Positions 52,203 through 59,452 of a DNA stretch of 64,000 nt are shown piece after piece. This DNA is from Paenibacillus_G elgii_A. Lineage in GTDB: Bacteria > Bacillota > Bacilli > Paenibacillales > NBRC-103111. The stretch spans positions 58,204 to 122,203 of the forward strand of contig JBHJMN010000014.1 of NCBI GenBank assembly GCA_042219835.1, given 5' to 3'. The position numbers and the translations under genes are program-made. Numbering within the stretch: the first letter of the stretch is position 1; every line of letters begins with the position of its first letter. The notes beneath the pieces were generated by a model. The model ran no database searches and was not told the DNA's origin. It worked only from the letters and a program-made list of their open reading frames with translations.

Positions 52203-52680
52203 AATTCATCTCTCCTTTAAACTATTTTTCCGATCGGTTTAAAATGAATTTGAAACTGGTTTTTCCGGTGACGGGTGACAAACCAAAGGCAGTTTAAAGC
52301 GGGTCTCGTCGAAGGTGATTACTACAGAAGCAAAAATCTGAGGCAAGGCAGGATTAATCGAGTGGAGTCATGAGGTGCGTGTTTTCGCTAAAAAGCATCA
52401 CCTCTTTCGTTAAGTGGTCAATTCTTTTCAGGTCCAACCGTAGAAGTAAATCGCAGTTTGTTGAAATACTAGGAAAATATTCCAACTGTGACTGCTTGAT
52501 AATAATATTAATACAATTTTAAATTTTTACAATACCCTTTTAAGTGAAAATATTCCTGTTTAACAATAAAAGGTTCTTTAGCCCTGGTATATCGGATGAG
52601 CTGTCGCCTGTTTCTTGTCGAAAATCGGATAGAAAAAGGGTCCAGTGATTCGTGTATAGGGGACTATAGTCCCGTGGTGA
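52203..52680 (-). repeat. upstream region duplicated between the two M4 protease genes (copy 2)
   Basis: Matches 49669-50160 with scattered changes and a deletion near 52380. No gene in it. Confidence 0.8.
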
Positions 52681-52687
52681 TCTTAAT

Positions 52688-52821
52688 CTTCAAATTCCGC
52701 ACCTTCGTGGAATTTCAAGATAGATTCATTTTCAAGTGGTTTTTAAGCTAAAAAAATCCAATTATAAGATAACAGAAAATATTATTTGAAAGCCGTACTA
52801 AAGTAATGTGTGGCATGTGAG
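52688..52821. mobile_element. degenerate MITE-like element
   Basis: It begins CTTCAAATTCCGCACC and ends GGCATGTGAG, decayed versions of the perfect inverted ends of the element at 60344-60528. The inner part (TTTTCAAG, AAAAAAATCCAATTATAAG, AACAG) also matches that element in reverse orientation. It is absent at the equivalent point of the other duplicate near 50170. Confidence 0.6.
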
Positions 52822-52951
52822 TTAAACAGGGGGATGTGGCAGGAGAGCAGGCGTTACTGTACGCAGAACAGCCCTTTGCCTGGCAGATAACTGCAGACAA
52901 AGGGCTGAAACCGGTTGAGATGGAGCAGGAAGAACTATGGAGGGTGCGGAG

Positions 52952-53710
52952 TCAGCCGGCTGTAGCTTGGTCGGTGAGCAGCAGCGGACCGTCTTCGGTG
53001 ATCGCAATCGTATGCTCGTATTGGGCGGATAGCCGTCCGTCAGCCGTTCGGGCCGTCCAACCGTCCGCTTCCACGTACATATGATGTGTACCGGCATTAA
53101 TCATCGGCTCGATCGTAAACACGAAGCCTTCCTTCAACCGTATGCCTTTGCCGGGCGGCCCGACATGTGCGTAGCTGGGCTCTTCGTGCAGATCCCGGCC
53201 GATGCCGTGGGCGAGCAGATCGCGCACGACAGAGTAGCCGTTCCGCTCCGCGTGGGATTGGATCGCGTGCGTTATGTCCCCGAGGCGGTTGCCGGCGAGG
53301 GCCTGAGCGATGCCGAGATCCAGGCATTGCTTGGTCACTTCCATCAGCCGCCGGGCTTCGTCGGAAATGGAGCCTACCGCGTAGGTCCAGGCGGAATCGC
53401 CCAGCCAGCCGTCGACTTCCGCGACGATGTCAATGGTGACGATGTCGCCTTCCTGAAGCGGCGCACGGCTTGGAAACCCGTGGGCGATCACATCGTTGAC
53501 GGATGCGCAAGTGGCGTACTTATACCCATTGTAACCTTTGGTAAAGGCTCTGCCGCCATGCTTCGTGATCATGGTATCCACGAGATCTTCGATTTCAAGT
53601 GTCGTAATGCCGGGCTGCACCAGCTTGCCGATTTCCCGGTGACAAGCCGCGACCAGCCGACCGGCTTGTTTCATGAGCTCAATTTCCTGCTTGGATTTCA
53701 AAATAATCAT
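52952..53710 (-). CDS. map: type I methionine aminopeptidase, 252 aa
   Basis: Removes N-terminal methionine from new proteins. Metal ligands are visible in order: DIVTIDIVAEVDGWLGDSAW (two Asp), LLAHGIGRDLHEEPSYAHVG (His), FVFTIEPMINAG (Glu) and LSAQYEHTIAITEDG (Glu). SVNDVIAHGFPS carries the substrate-binding His. Length is normal. It overlaps the tetR stop by 4 bases, so the pair is co-transcribed. It is probably a second map paralogue, since the housekeeping copy usually lies by the ribosomal protein operon. Confidence 0.94.
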   Translation of the reverse strand: MIILKSKQEIELMKQAGRLVAACHREIGKLVQPGITTLEIEDLVDTMITKHGGRAFTKGYNGYKYATCASVNDVIAHGFPSRAPLQEGDIVTIDIVAEVDGWLGDSAWTYAVGSISDEARRLMEVTKQCLDLGIAQALAGNRLGDITHAIQSHAERNGYSVVRDLLAHGIGRDLHEEPSYAHVGPPGKGIRLKEGFVFTIEPMINAGTHHMYVEADGWTARTADGRLSAQYEHTIAITEDGPLLLTDQATAG

Positions 53711-54312
53711 GTGCTCAAATTTCCCTTCTTTTCGATACTGCGGACTAACGAATCGGCGATATCGTTGGTATCTGGCTCTTCATGGCCGTGGTGAATCCAT
53801 AAACCGGCGCAGCCGATCATGGAGCCGAGCAGAAGATTCGCCCGTTTCTCAGGCTCCTGCGCCCCGAGCTGTTGAATGGCCGACACAAGCGGACGGTACA
53901 GCTCGATTTGGAACTGATCGTACAGCTTTTGAAAGCGGCCGCCTGGGACCTGCTGAAAGTTTTCCCAGATCATTTTGTACAAAATATAGACGGACCGGTC
54001 GTGAAACCATTGCCTCAGGATAAGGGTGCCGTAACGGCGGAGCTGCTGCCCGGGGGGCTGGGGAGCGCCGAACGCTTCCTCCGTGACTTGCTTAGCTTCG
54101 TGGAACGCCTGCCACAGCAGGTCGTCGAGCAGAGCGTGCTTGTTTTTGTAATAATGGTACACGGTGCCGTAGCCCAAATTCGCTTTGTTTGCGACATCGC
54201 GCATCTCCATCGTAATGCCTTGCTCCAAATACACCTCGGCTGCGGCTTGCATAATTTGCTTTACCCGGAGAAGGCGGATTTCTTCGTTTTGTTCTTTCGT
54301 TCGGGGAGACAA
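53707..54312 (-). CDS. TetR family transcriptional regulator, 201 aa
   Basis: TTG 54312 with AGAGGTGG upstream. The helix-turn-helix is VYLEQGITMEMRDVANKANLGYGTVYHYYKNKHALL (residues 27-62, described by its ends). The ligand-binding part is helical with LGSMIGCAGLWIHHGHEEPD near the C-terminus. It is translationally coupled to map (ATGA overlap), an uncommon pairing, so autoregulation of map is plausible. Confidence 0.88.
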   Translation of the reverse strand: MSPRTKEQNEEIRLLRVKQIMQAAAEVYLEQGITMEMRDVANKANLGYGTVYHYYKNKHALLDDLLWQAFHEAKQVTEEAFGAPQPPGQQLRRYGTLILRQWFHDRSVYILYKMIWENFQQVPGGRFQKLYDQFQIELYRPLVSAIQQLGAQEPEKRANLLLGSMIGCAGLWIHHGHEEPDTNDIADSLVRSIEKKGNLST

Positions 54313-54329
54313 ACGACCACCTCTTTTTT

Positions 54330-54347
54330 TGACCTACTGTAATGTCA
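54330..54347. promoter_or_regulatory. possible TetR operator
   Basis: TGACCTACTGTAATGTCA is an imperfect palindrome with TGAC/GTCA ends, about 18 bp upstream of the tetR start. Weak. Confidence 0.3.
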
Positions 54348-54511
54348 ATCATAAACGATCCTGCCGCCGTTTGCAATAGTTCCCGGTTTGGAATCCGCCA
54401 TAGCCTGACAGAGCGTAGGCCGATGCTTCGGATAACGTAAGTCGGGCGTCCTGCAAGTCTGAACTGTTCGGTCCCATGGGCCGTATGGTTTTCCGATTGG
54501 ACAGGCTTATT

Positions 54512-54540
54512 TTGGGTTTGGTGGTACAATATGTTACAAT
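54512..54540 (+). promoter_or_regulatory. promoter of the toxin peptide mRNA
   Basis: TTGGGT at 54512-54517, 17-nt spacer, TACAAT at 54535-54540. Confidence 0.6.
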
Positions 54541-54606
54541 GGAAAAACCACGATAGAATGGCTTTTAGGGCGGTCGGCTAGCCTCCTGGATAGGAGGTGA
54601 TGGCCT

Positions 54607-54693
54607 ATGGAGGTATACCAAGCACTAACCTTGATGTTCGGGTTCGGGATGTTCATCTTGGCATTGCTAACGTACCTTAACAAAAAGAAATAG
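54607..54693 (+). CDS. putative holin-like toxin (type I toxin peptide), 28 aa
   Basis: ATG with AGGAGGTGAT upstream. MEVYQALTLMFGFGMFILAL plus LTYLNKKK is one membrane helix with a basic tail, the pattern of the Hol_Tox family related to TxpA/BsrG-type toxins. The ribosome-binding site is locked in a hairpin (CCTCCT-GGAT-AGGAGG, 54582-54597). The mRNA 5' segment AGGGCGGTC (54567-54575) is the exact complement of the 3' segment GACCGCCCT (54693-54701). Both are known traits of type I toxin mRNAs. An antisense RNA antitoxin is expected but not proven. Confidence 0.75.
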   Translation: MEVYQALTLMFGFGMFILALLTYLNKKK

Positions 54694-54724
54694 ACCGCCC
54701 TCGGTCAAAGCAGCGGTCCTTTCT
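54693..54724 (+). terminator. terminator of the toxin mRNA
   Basis: GACCGC and GCGGTC arms followed by CTTTCTT. It overlaps the segment that can pair with the 5' end. Confidence 0.65.
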
Positions 54725-54949
54725 TGATTCGTATACAATTTGTTTAAGCCACCGCCCTGAGAAGCGGCTATTGTGCGGGAGTGCGGATGTTCGCGGCATC
54801 CGCATTCCTTTTTCAGTATACGCATGTCGGCGGAACGTGATACTTTCTATTTATAGTTTACATGGCCTTGTTCGTCCTGACAATAGAGTAATAGATTCGA
54901 TTGTGGTACTATGGAACGGAATCCTAAAAAAGAGAGAGGGATGTCTCAC

Positions 54950-55168
54950 ATGACGAGAAGCAGTGATAACGTGCAGAACAGGTTTTTGGATCAGCTCATT
55001 ACGGAAAGGATACCTGTCACCTTAATCACGAAGAACGGTGTCCAAATGCAAGGCATCTTGAAATCGACGGACCGGTACACGATCTTGATCGAAGTCAAGG
55101 GAAGAGATATGCTGCTTAATAAAGTCGCGGTATCTACGATCGTATCAAGCAAGCGCCTGCCTGTTTAA
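54950..55168 (+). CDS. hfq: Hfq-like Sm RNA-binding protein, 72 aa
   Basis: ATG 54950 with GAGAGGG upstream. The Sm1 motif is clear: NRFLDQLITERIPVTLITKN, then GVQMQGILKSTDRYTILIEV. The Sm2 motif, normally YKHAIS, reads LNKVAVSTI, so the conserved Lys-His is absent. It may be a divergent Hfq paralogue; the main Bacillales hfq usually sits near miaA or mutL. It acts in RNA-RNA contacts. It follows a type I toxin gene on the same strand. Confidence 0.85.
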   Translation: MTRSSDNVQNRFLDQLITERIPVTLITKNGVQMQGILKSTDRYTILIEVKGRDMLLNKVAVSTIVSSKRLPV

Positions 55169-55187
55169 TCCGCATCGTGTAACAACA

Positions 55188-55222
55188 GAAGGACCGCCCG
55201 CATTGCGGCGGCGGTCCTTTTC
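55188..55222 (+). terminator. terminator of hfq
   Basis: AAGGACCGCC and GGCGGTCCTTTT arms. Confidence 0.85.
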
Positions 55223-55232
55223 CTCTTCGCAT

Positions 55233-55277
55233 GAAAAAAAGTCCGGTCCCCCGGGTGCTGCCGGGAACCGGACTTTC
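55233..55277 (-). terminator. terminator of xre
   Basis: AAGTCCGGTTCCCGGC on the minus strand pairs with GGGACCGGACTT and is followed by a T-run. A copy is at 50485-50530. Confidence 0.8.
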
Positions 55278-55284
55278 CTGCCTT

Positions 55285-55731
55285 TCACTTCGACTCATAC
55301 GAAAATTCCGCCGCTTCCCGGGGGCTTTCCGCCGTCTGTTCGTCCTTGCCGTGAAGCTGCTTTTCTTTCCAGAACATGACGGTCAGCATCCGCTCGATCC
55401 ATTCCTTATCCAGCTCGGTTAGCTCGATTCCGTCGAAGATAAGGTCGTTCTCGCGCAGAAAGCGGCGCAGGTTCACCCGCGGCTTCGTATAGCTTCCTTC
55501 CTCCGTGTCGGAGGCCGTCCTCTCTAAGTAGCCTGCGATTTGCATCAGCTCGGTATAAGGAATGTTCAATCCCTCGGACAGCTTCATCAGCACGTCGGGC
55601 GAGGGGACCCCGCGGTTGCCGTTCTCCAGCTGGGAAATATAGGCCGCCGATACGCCGGAGCGGTCTGCCAGCTCGCGAATGGTGAAACCTTTCAATTTGC
55701 GCATATCTCGTAATTGATCGTAGAAATCCAT
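55285..55731 (-). CDS. XRE family transcriptional regulator, 148 aa
   Basis: ATG 55731. The helix-turn-helix is LRDMRKLKGFTIRELADRSG then VSAAYISQLENGNRGVPSPD at the N-terminus, followed by LKLSEGLNIPY-like VLMKLSEGLNIPYTELM. The C-terminal half is charged and helical (LTELDKEWIERMLTVMFWKE). The ribosome-binding site is weak. It resembles SinR/SlrR-type or stress regulators in layout. Its 3' end is duplicated at 50483-50610. Confidence 0.85.
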   Translation of the reverse strand: MDFYDQLRDMRKLKGFTIRELADRSGVSAAYISQLENGNRGVPSPDVLMKLSEGLNIPYTELMQIAGYLERTASDTEEGSYTKPRVNLRRFLRENDLIFDGIELTELDKEWIERMLTVMFWKEKQLHGKDEQTAESPREAAEFSYESK

Positions 55732-55749
55732 CGCACACACCCACATTAT

Positions 55750-55896
55750 TGAAATAATGGCAAAGCAATTAGCCGGTAAGTAAATAACGGCGAATATCTA
55801 TATATTAACAGTTAAAATTAGGAAGTACAAATTAAAGTTTGTTTAATAAAAGTAAACACGAATGGATTCAATAGTAAATTGGATTGGTAGAGTATA
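55750..55896. other. AT-rich gap without a gene
   Basis: No frame with a ribosome-binding site. The composition is much more AT-rich than the flanks and marks the left border of the decayed island. Confidence 0.5.
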
Positions 55897-55979
55897 ATAG
55901 TAGTATGTTTTAGCCAATCTCCATAAATTTTATCATAGCATCAAAATAAACAAAGAAAAAGTTTCATCTGATGCATTGA
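55897..55979. repeat. 83-bp direct repeat, copy 1
   Basis: From ATAGTAGTATGTTT through AAAGAAAAAGTTTCATCTG to GATGCATTGA. About 90% identical to 57103-57184 in the same orientation. Confidence 0.85.
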
Positions 55980-56007
55980 TGTAAATATACTTATTTACGA
56001 TACCGAT

Positions 56008-56133
56008 TTAATCCACTGGCATCCATTGCGGCGGTTTCGGCGCCTCTGGTTCCCATCCCCGAATAACCCGCAACTCGCCTTTGAAACGGTTCCAAAGTTT
56101 GCGGAGAATCTTCCGTTCAGAATCGCCCAACAT
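56008..56133 (-). CDS. small hypothetical protein, 41 aa
   Basis: ATG 56133 with GAGGTG 7 nt upstream. MLGDSERKILRKLWNRFKGE leads to a Trp/Pro-rich end (WEPEAPKPPQWMPVD). Composition and Shine-Dalgarno support translation. Just upstream, another frame ends EFSDIFEVKFDVGRF with an overlapping stop, so this may be the second of two coupled mini-genes or part of a decayed gene. Confidence 0.45.
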   Translation of the reverse strand: MLGDSERKILRKLWNRFKGELRVIRGWEPEAPKPPQWMPVD

Positions 56134-56474
56134 CGAATTTCACCTCGAAAATATCGGAAAACTCGTACAACTCCCAGTTTTGGCCTGTCTGACACTTTCA
56201 GACGATGCCGCTGATCAAGCCCTGTCACCATACCGACTTATTTCTTGTTCTCGTATATTGATTCAGAATTGCGATTTACAATTTTTCCAAATGGATAGTA
56301 AAAAGGAGGATTTTTGAGTTGAAATTGAAAAAATAGGTTGTCGTAGACGTATGTGAACTTAATCTTTTGGCATAGTTAAATAAGTAATGACCGGATGGCA
56401 ATTGCTATCCGGTCATTTTCAATCTTTGATCTAACCTATCGTTTTTCGTAGTTGGACAATTCTCATTTCATGGT

Positions 56475-57011
56475 TTATATCGTCTCGCCTTGATGACAAG
56501 CATGCTCAAGTGTCTGGAGCACAGATAATAATTCCTGCTTTAGTTCTGGATCTGTAATATTACCTTCTTTATTTAGTTTCAAATTGATGTGCGGTATTAT
56601 CAATGTTCCTCTTTCTACAATATCAGCATTAAGCATTTTAAGTGTAAGCAGAAGTGAAGCATTAGCTTTATCACCGCCCATTGGAGATGGTGAGGCACTG
56701 ATTACCGCTGTAGGTTTATTGTATAACTCGCCTGAAGATACGAGCCAATCCAACGCGTTTTTTAACACACCAGGCACTCCATTCCCATATTCCGGTGTAC
56801 ATATAAGCACACCATCTGCCTCCTTAATATGTGTCCTTAATTCTCTGACCGGAACAGGTTCTTCGACAGCATCGATGTCTTGATTAAAATGCGGCAGGTC
56901 GCCCAACCCGCCATAGATGGTAAATTTAACGTTCTCCTTGGCTAATCCGATGATGGCATTCATTAGTGCTTTATTCGAAGAGTTTTGACGAAGACTTCCC
57001 GAAATAGCCAA
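56475..57011 (-). CDS. NAD(P)H-dependent FMN reductase family protein, 178 aa
   Basis: Flavodoxin-like fold with the N-terminal loop AISGSLRQNSSNKALMNAII, VLICTPEYGNGVPGVLKNAL near residue 70 with the TPEYGN hallmark, and SPSPMGGDKANAS. The family's usual MKILAISGSLR start is only partly available: the frame reads KEIKILAISG but lacks an ATG, so translation must start at TTG 57011 or a rare codon, or the 5' end has a small lesion. Different from the gene at 6547. It lies between the 83-bp direct repeats. Confidence 0.75.
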   Translation of the reverse strand: MAISGSLRQNSSNKALMNAIIGLAKENVKFTIYGGLGDLPHFNQDIDAVEEPVPVRELRTHIKEADGVLICTPEYGNGVPGVLKNALDWLVSSGELYNKPTAVISASPSPMGGDKANASLLLTLKMLNADIVERGTLIIPHINLKLNKEGNITDPELKQELLSVLQTLEHACHQGETI

Positions 57012-57102
57012 GATTTTAATTTCTTTATCTATTTAACATCATCCCATTTCTTCTGTGATTTGATTATTCGCTAAGGAATCGTTGGTGTCTTCATATTTCG
57101 GG

Positions 57103-57184
57103 ATAGTAGTATGTTTAGCCAATCTCTATAAATTTTATAATAGCATCAAAGTATACAAAGAAAAAGTTTCATCTGATGCATTGA
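57103..57184. repeat. 83-bp direct repeat, copy 2
   Basis: Matches 55897-55979 with a few changes. Confidence 0.85.
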
Positions 57185-57290
57185 ATGTTGAAATGTGGAA
57201 GAACGGACATCTCATGAAAAAAGAAGTCTTCAGTTCAAATGCTGAAGACTCCATTCTTAGATTTAGCTTATATTGGCTTGCATCTCCGTC

Positions 57291-57521
57291 CTAATCCAGC
57301 TTAATCGGGATGCGGTCGGAAAAGTGCTCCCGCAGCGTGGACACAAATGCTTCCCGGTCCTTAGGCGCAACGTGCGCAAAGTTCATTCCGTTGTTATATT
57401 GGATACTTAGCCGATACGTGGAAAAGGCCGGCCCCGCCATACTGAGATGCCCCCAATCCCCGGCAGACCACGGATATTGAGTTGCTACGTTTAACTTACC
57501 GCTGACTCGAAAGTATGTCAA
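57291..57521 (-). pseudogene. C-terminal gene fragment, unidentified
   Basis: The frame encodes GDWGHLSMAGPAFSTYRLSI, then QYNNGMNFAHVAPKDREAFVSTL and a natural stop after RIPIKLD. It reads like the end of a larger bacterial PH-like or beta-barrel protein. No ribosome-binding site lies at a suitable start and the upstream part is missing. Confidence 0.45.
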
Positions 57522-57663
57522 TTACTTTATTTACAAATAATTCTTTTTCAAGCTGAGAAGAGGCGGTCATTTACGCTTAGGCCAAAATTTTCTTTGTTAT
57601 AAACCCAATAAGCAAATGGTCCTCCTGCTGGGACGATTTCAGCAATACCAAGCCGAGCCGTAC

Positions 57664-57709
57664 GATCAAGTGCAACGGGGGGTTGTTACTGCCCCTTTGC
57701 ACTTGATTA
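57664..57709. other. inverted repeat upstream of the ParB remnant
   Basis: ATCAAGTGCAA and TTGCACTTGAT arms with inner GGGG/CCCC. It could be a terminator or the foot of an old insertion. Confidence 0.4.
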
Positions 57710-58104
57710 ATGCCCGTTGCGCGGGTCGTCAATAACCGTTACCAGCTGGTAGCTGGGGAACGACGCTTTCGTGCAATAAAAAGGCACTCGGAAGAACGGA
57801 AATTTCTTTGAATGACGTGGAAATGACTGACCTGCAAGCTGCGACGGCGGCACTGACGGAAAACATACAGCGTGACGATGTAACGCCGATCGGTGTTGCT
57901 CGTGAGATCGACAGGATGATGAAGGAATTCCAGATGAAACAAGGGGATATCGCCCCAAAGCTCGGCGTTACCCAAGCCAAAGTTTCGCAGTACCTTAGTC
58001 TGCTGTGCTTGGCTGAACCACTCCTTGGAATGCTGGAACGTGGCGAATTGAACCAATCTATCGCACGTATGATTGTCGGGGTTGACGAAGTCGGGAGATC
58101 ATGA
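57710..58104 (+). pseudogene. ParB/RepB-like protein, truncated and frameshifted
   Basis: The first part (57710-57811) encodes MPVARVVNNRYQLVAGERRF then RAIKRHSEERKFL and a stop. The YQLVAGERRFRA motif is the ParB N-terminal hallmark. The reading continues in another frame from 57808: NDVEMTDLQAATAALTENIQR, then a helix-turn-helix GDIAPKLGVTQAKVSQYLSL. A single-base change explains the break. N- and C-terminal parts of a full ParB are missing. It is likely plasmid or phage debris. Confidence 0.75.
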
Positions 58105-58106
58105 GC

Positions 58107-58135
58107 TTGGAAAAAGGCGGACAAAGTCTTATAAT
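58107..58135 (+). promoter_or_regulatory. promoter in the CRISPR leader
   Basis: TTGGAA at 58107-58112, exact 17-nt spacer, TATAAT at 58130-58135, directed toward the array. Confidence 0.75.
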
Positions 58136-58150
58136 TTAACTATGCTTTTT

Positions 58151-58194
58151 GTCGTCGACCCCCAATGCTGCAAAAAAGCCCGGGGGTCGACGAC
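58151..58194 (+). other. GC-rich palindrome in the CRISPR leader
   Basis: GTCGTCGACCCCC and GGGGGTCGACGAC are perfect 13-bp arms around an 18-nt loop, at the predicted start of the leader transcript. Confidence 0.8.
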
Positions 58195-58291
58195 AACGAT
58201 AGCTGCGCGGCAGAAGGGTTTGTAACGTTAGCTGTTGGAGATACGAGAGTGTGGAATATGTGGAAATGGCGTTGTAGCGGGGTTTTTATGG

Positions 58292-59051
58292 GTTTCGAAC
58301 GTACCTATGAGGAATTGAAACACCTATTTCAATTATAACAGGATACGTTTTCCTGTCAATGTTTCGAACGTACCTATGAGGAATTGAAACATAATTCTTT
58401 GATCGAACTGGAGGATTCGGCCTGGTTTCGAACGTACCTATGAGGAATTGAAACACGACGGCTCTGCCAGATAGATCGATCCTGAAAACTCGGTTTCGAA
58501 CGTACCTATGAGGAATTGAAACTGATACGTAAACTTATCATTGCTTTGTTGTGCCTTTGTTTCGAACGTACCTATGAGGAATTGAAACTCGATCGTTGTA
58601 TTATCAATGCCGCTGACGCCGCACAGGTTTCGAACGTACCTATGAGGAATTGAAACTGGTATGGGGTCCATCTGAAATACATATCCCCACGAAGTTTCGA
58701 ACGTACCTATGAGGAATTGAAACACAGTTGATTCCGCTTGTTGTCGCCACACAACGACAGGGTTTCGAACGTACCTATGAGGAATTGAAACACGGAAAAG
58801 AATACAAGGACGCCGCTGCCCCCATCGTTTCGAACGTACCTATGAGGAATTGAAACAGTTGTTCATGAATTCTCTCTATGGAAAGTTTGGACGTTTCGAA
58901 CGTACCTATGAGGAATTGAAACAAATATCGAGTCCCCTATACTTCTCGATGCGCTCCAGTTTCGAACGTACCTATGAGGAATTGAAACCAAAGTGAACAC
59001 TCATAAAGGGAGGGAGTTGACGAACGTTTCGAACGTACCTATGAGGAATTG
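58292..59051 (+). CRISPR. CRISPR array, 12 repeats of 30 bp and 11 spacers (last repeat split by an IS)
   Basis: The repeat begins GTTTCGAACGTACC and ends TGAGGAATTGAAAC. Repeats start at 58292, 58361, 58425, 58493, 58559, 58627, 58694, 58762, 58827, 58893, 58959 and 59026. Spacers are 39, 34, 38, 36, 38, 37, 38, 35, 36, 36 and 37 nt. The ATTGAAAC 3' handle fits type I-B or III. Repeats 1-11 are identical. The 12th is cut after GGAATTG, and its AAAC end lies at 60312-60315 beyond the insertion sequence. No cas gene lies within this window. Confidence 0.98.
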
Positions 59052-59121
59052 TGGTGCTAGACTAAATAGTAGACACAGATTACACTGATAAAACAACCAA
59101 TATCGGAGGACTGTGTCAAAG

Positions 59122-59405
59122 ATGAAAAAAACTCTCTACGACGATGAGTACAAAAGAAGACAGTTCAGTACGTTAAAGAAAGCGGGAAGGCGGTGGCGGA
59201 GGTATCCCGCGAGTTGAAGATCAAGGATAACACGTTGTACGGCTGGATGAAGAAGTTCGGCAGTGAGCCGGAAATCGTTCAAAATCAAGCGTTTAAGTCC
59301 GAAGAGCACCAGTTGCGTGAAATGCAAAAGCAAATCCGTGAGTTGCAAGAGGAAAACGAAATCTTAAAAAAGGCCATGCACTTCTTCGCGAAAGACCGTC
59401 GGTAA
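59122..59405 (+). pseudogene. IS3-family OrfA with a frameshift
   Basis: The start MKKTLYDDEYKR is normal, but the frame then shifts by one base near 59160. The intended continuation TVQYVKESGKAVAEVSRELK with the helix-turn-helix NTLYGWMKKFG lies in another frame and runs to 59405, ending in the leucine-zipper-like QIRELQEENEILKKAMHFFA. The break should stop OrfAB production from the normal start. Confidence 0.8.
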
Positions 59406-59452
59406 AATATGAATTCATCCACGAATACCGCTCCGAGTACCGACTGGAGAAG

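Noticed and set aside
57082..57294. Plus-strand frame over the second 83-bp repeat
   Set aside because: Mostly repeat DNA with low-complexity composition and no ribosome-binding site.
58438..58752. Minus-strand frame with a recurring QFLIGTFET motif, at first like a repeat protein
   Set aside because: The motif is the translated CRISPR repeat; the frame is an artefact of the array.
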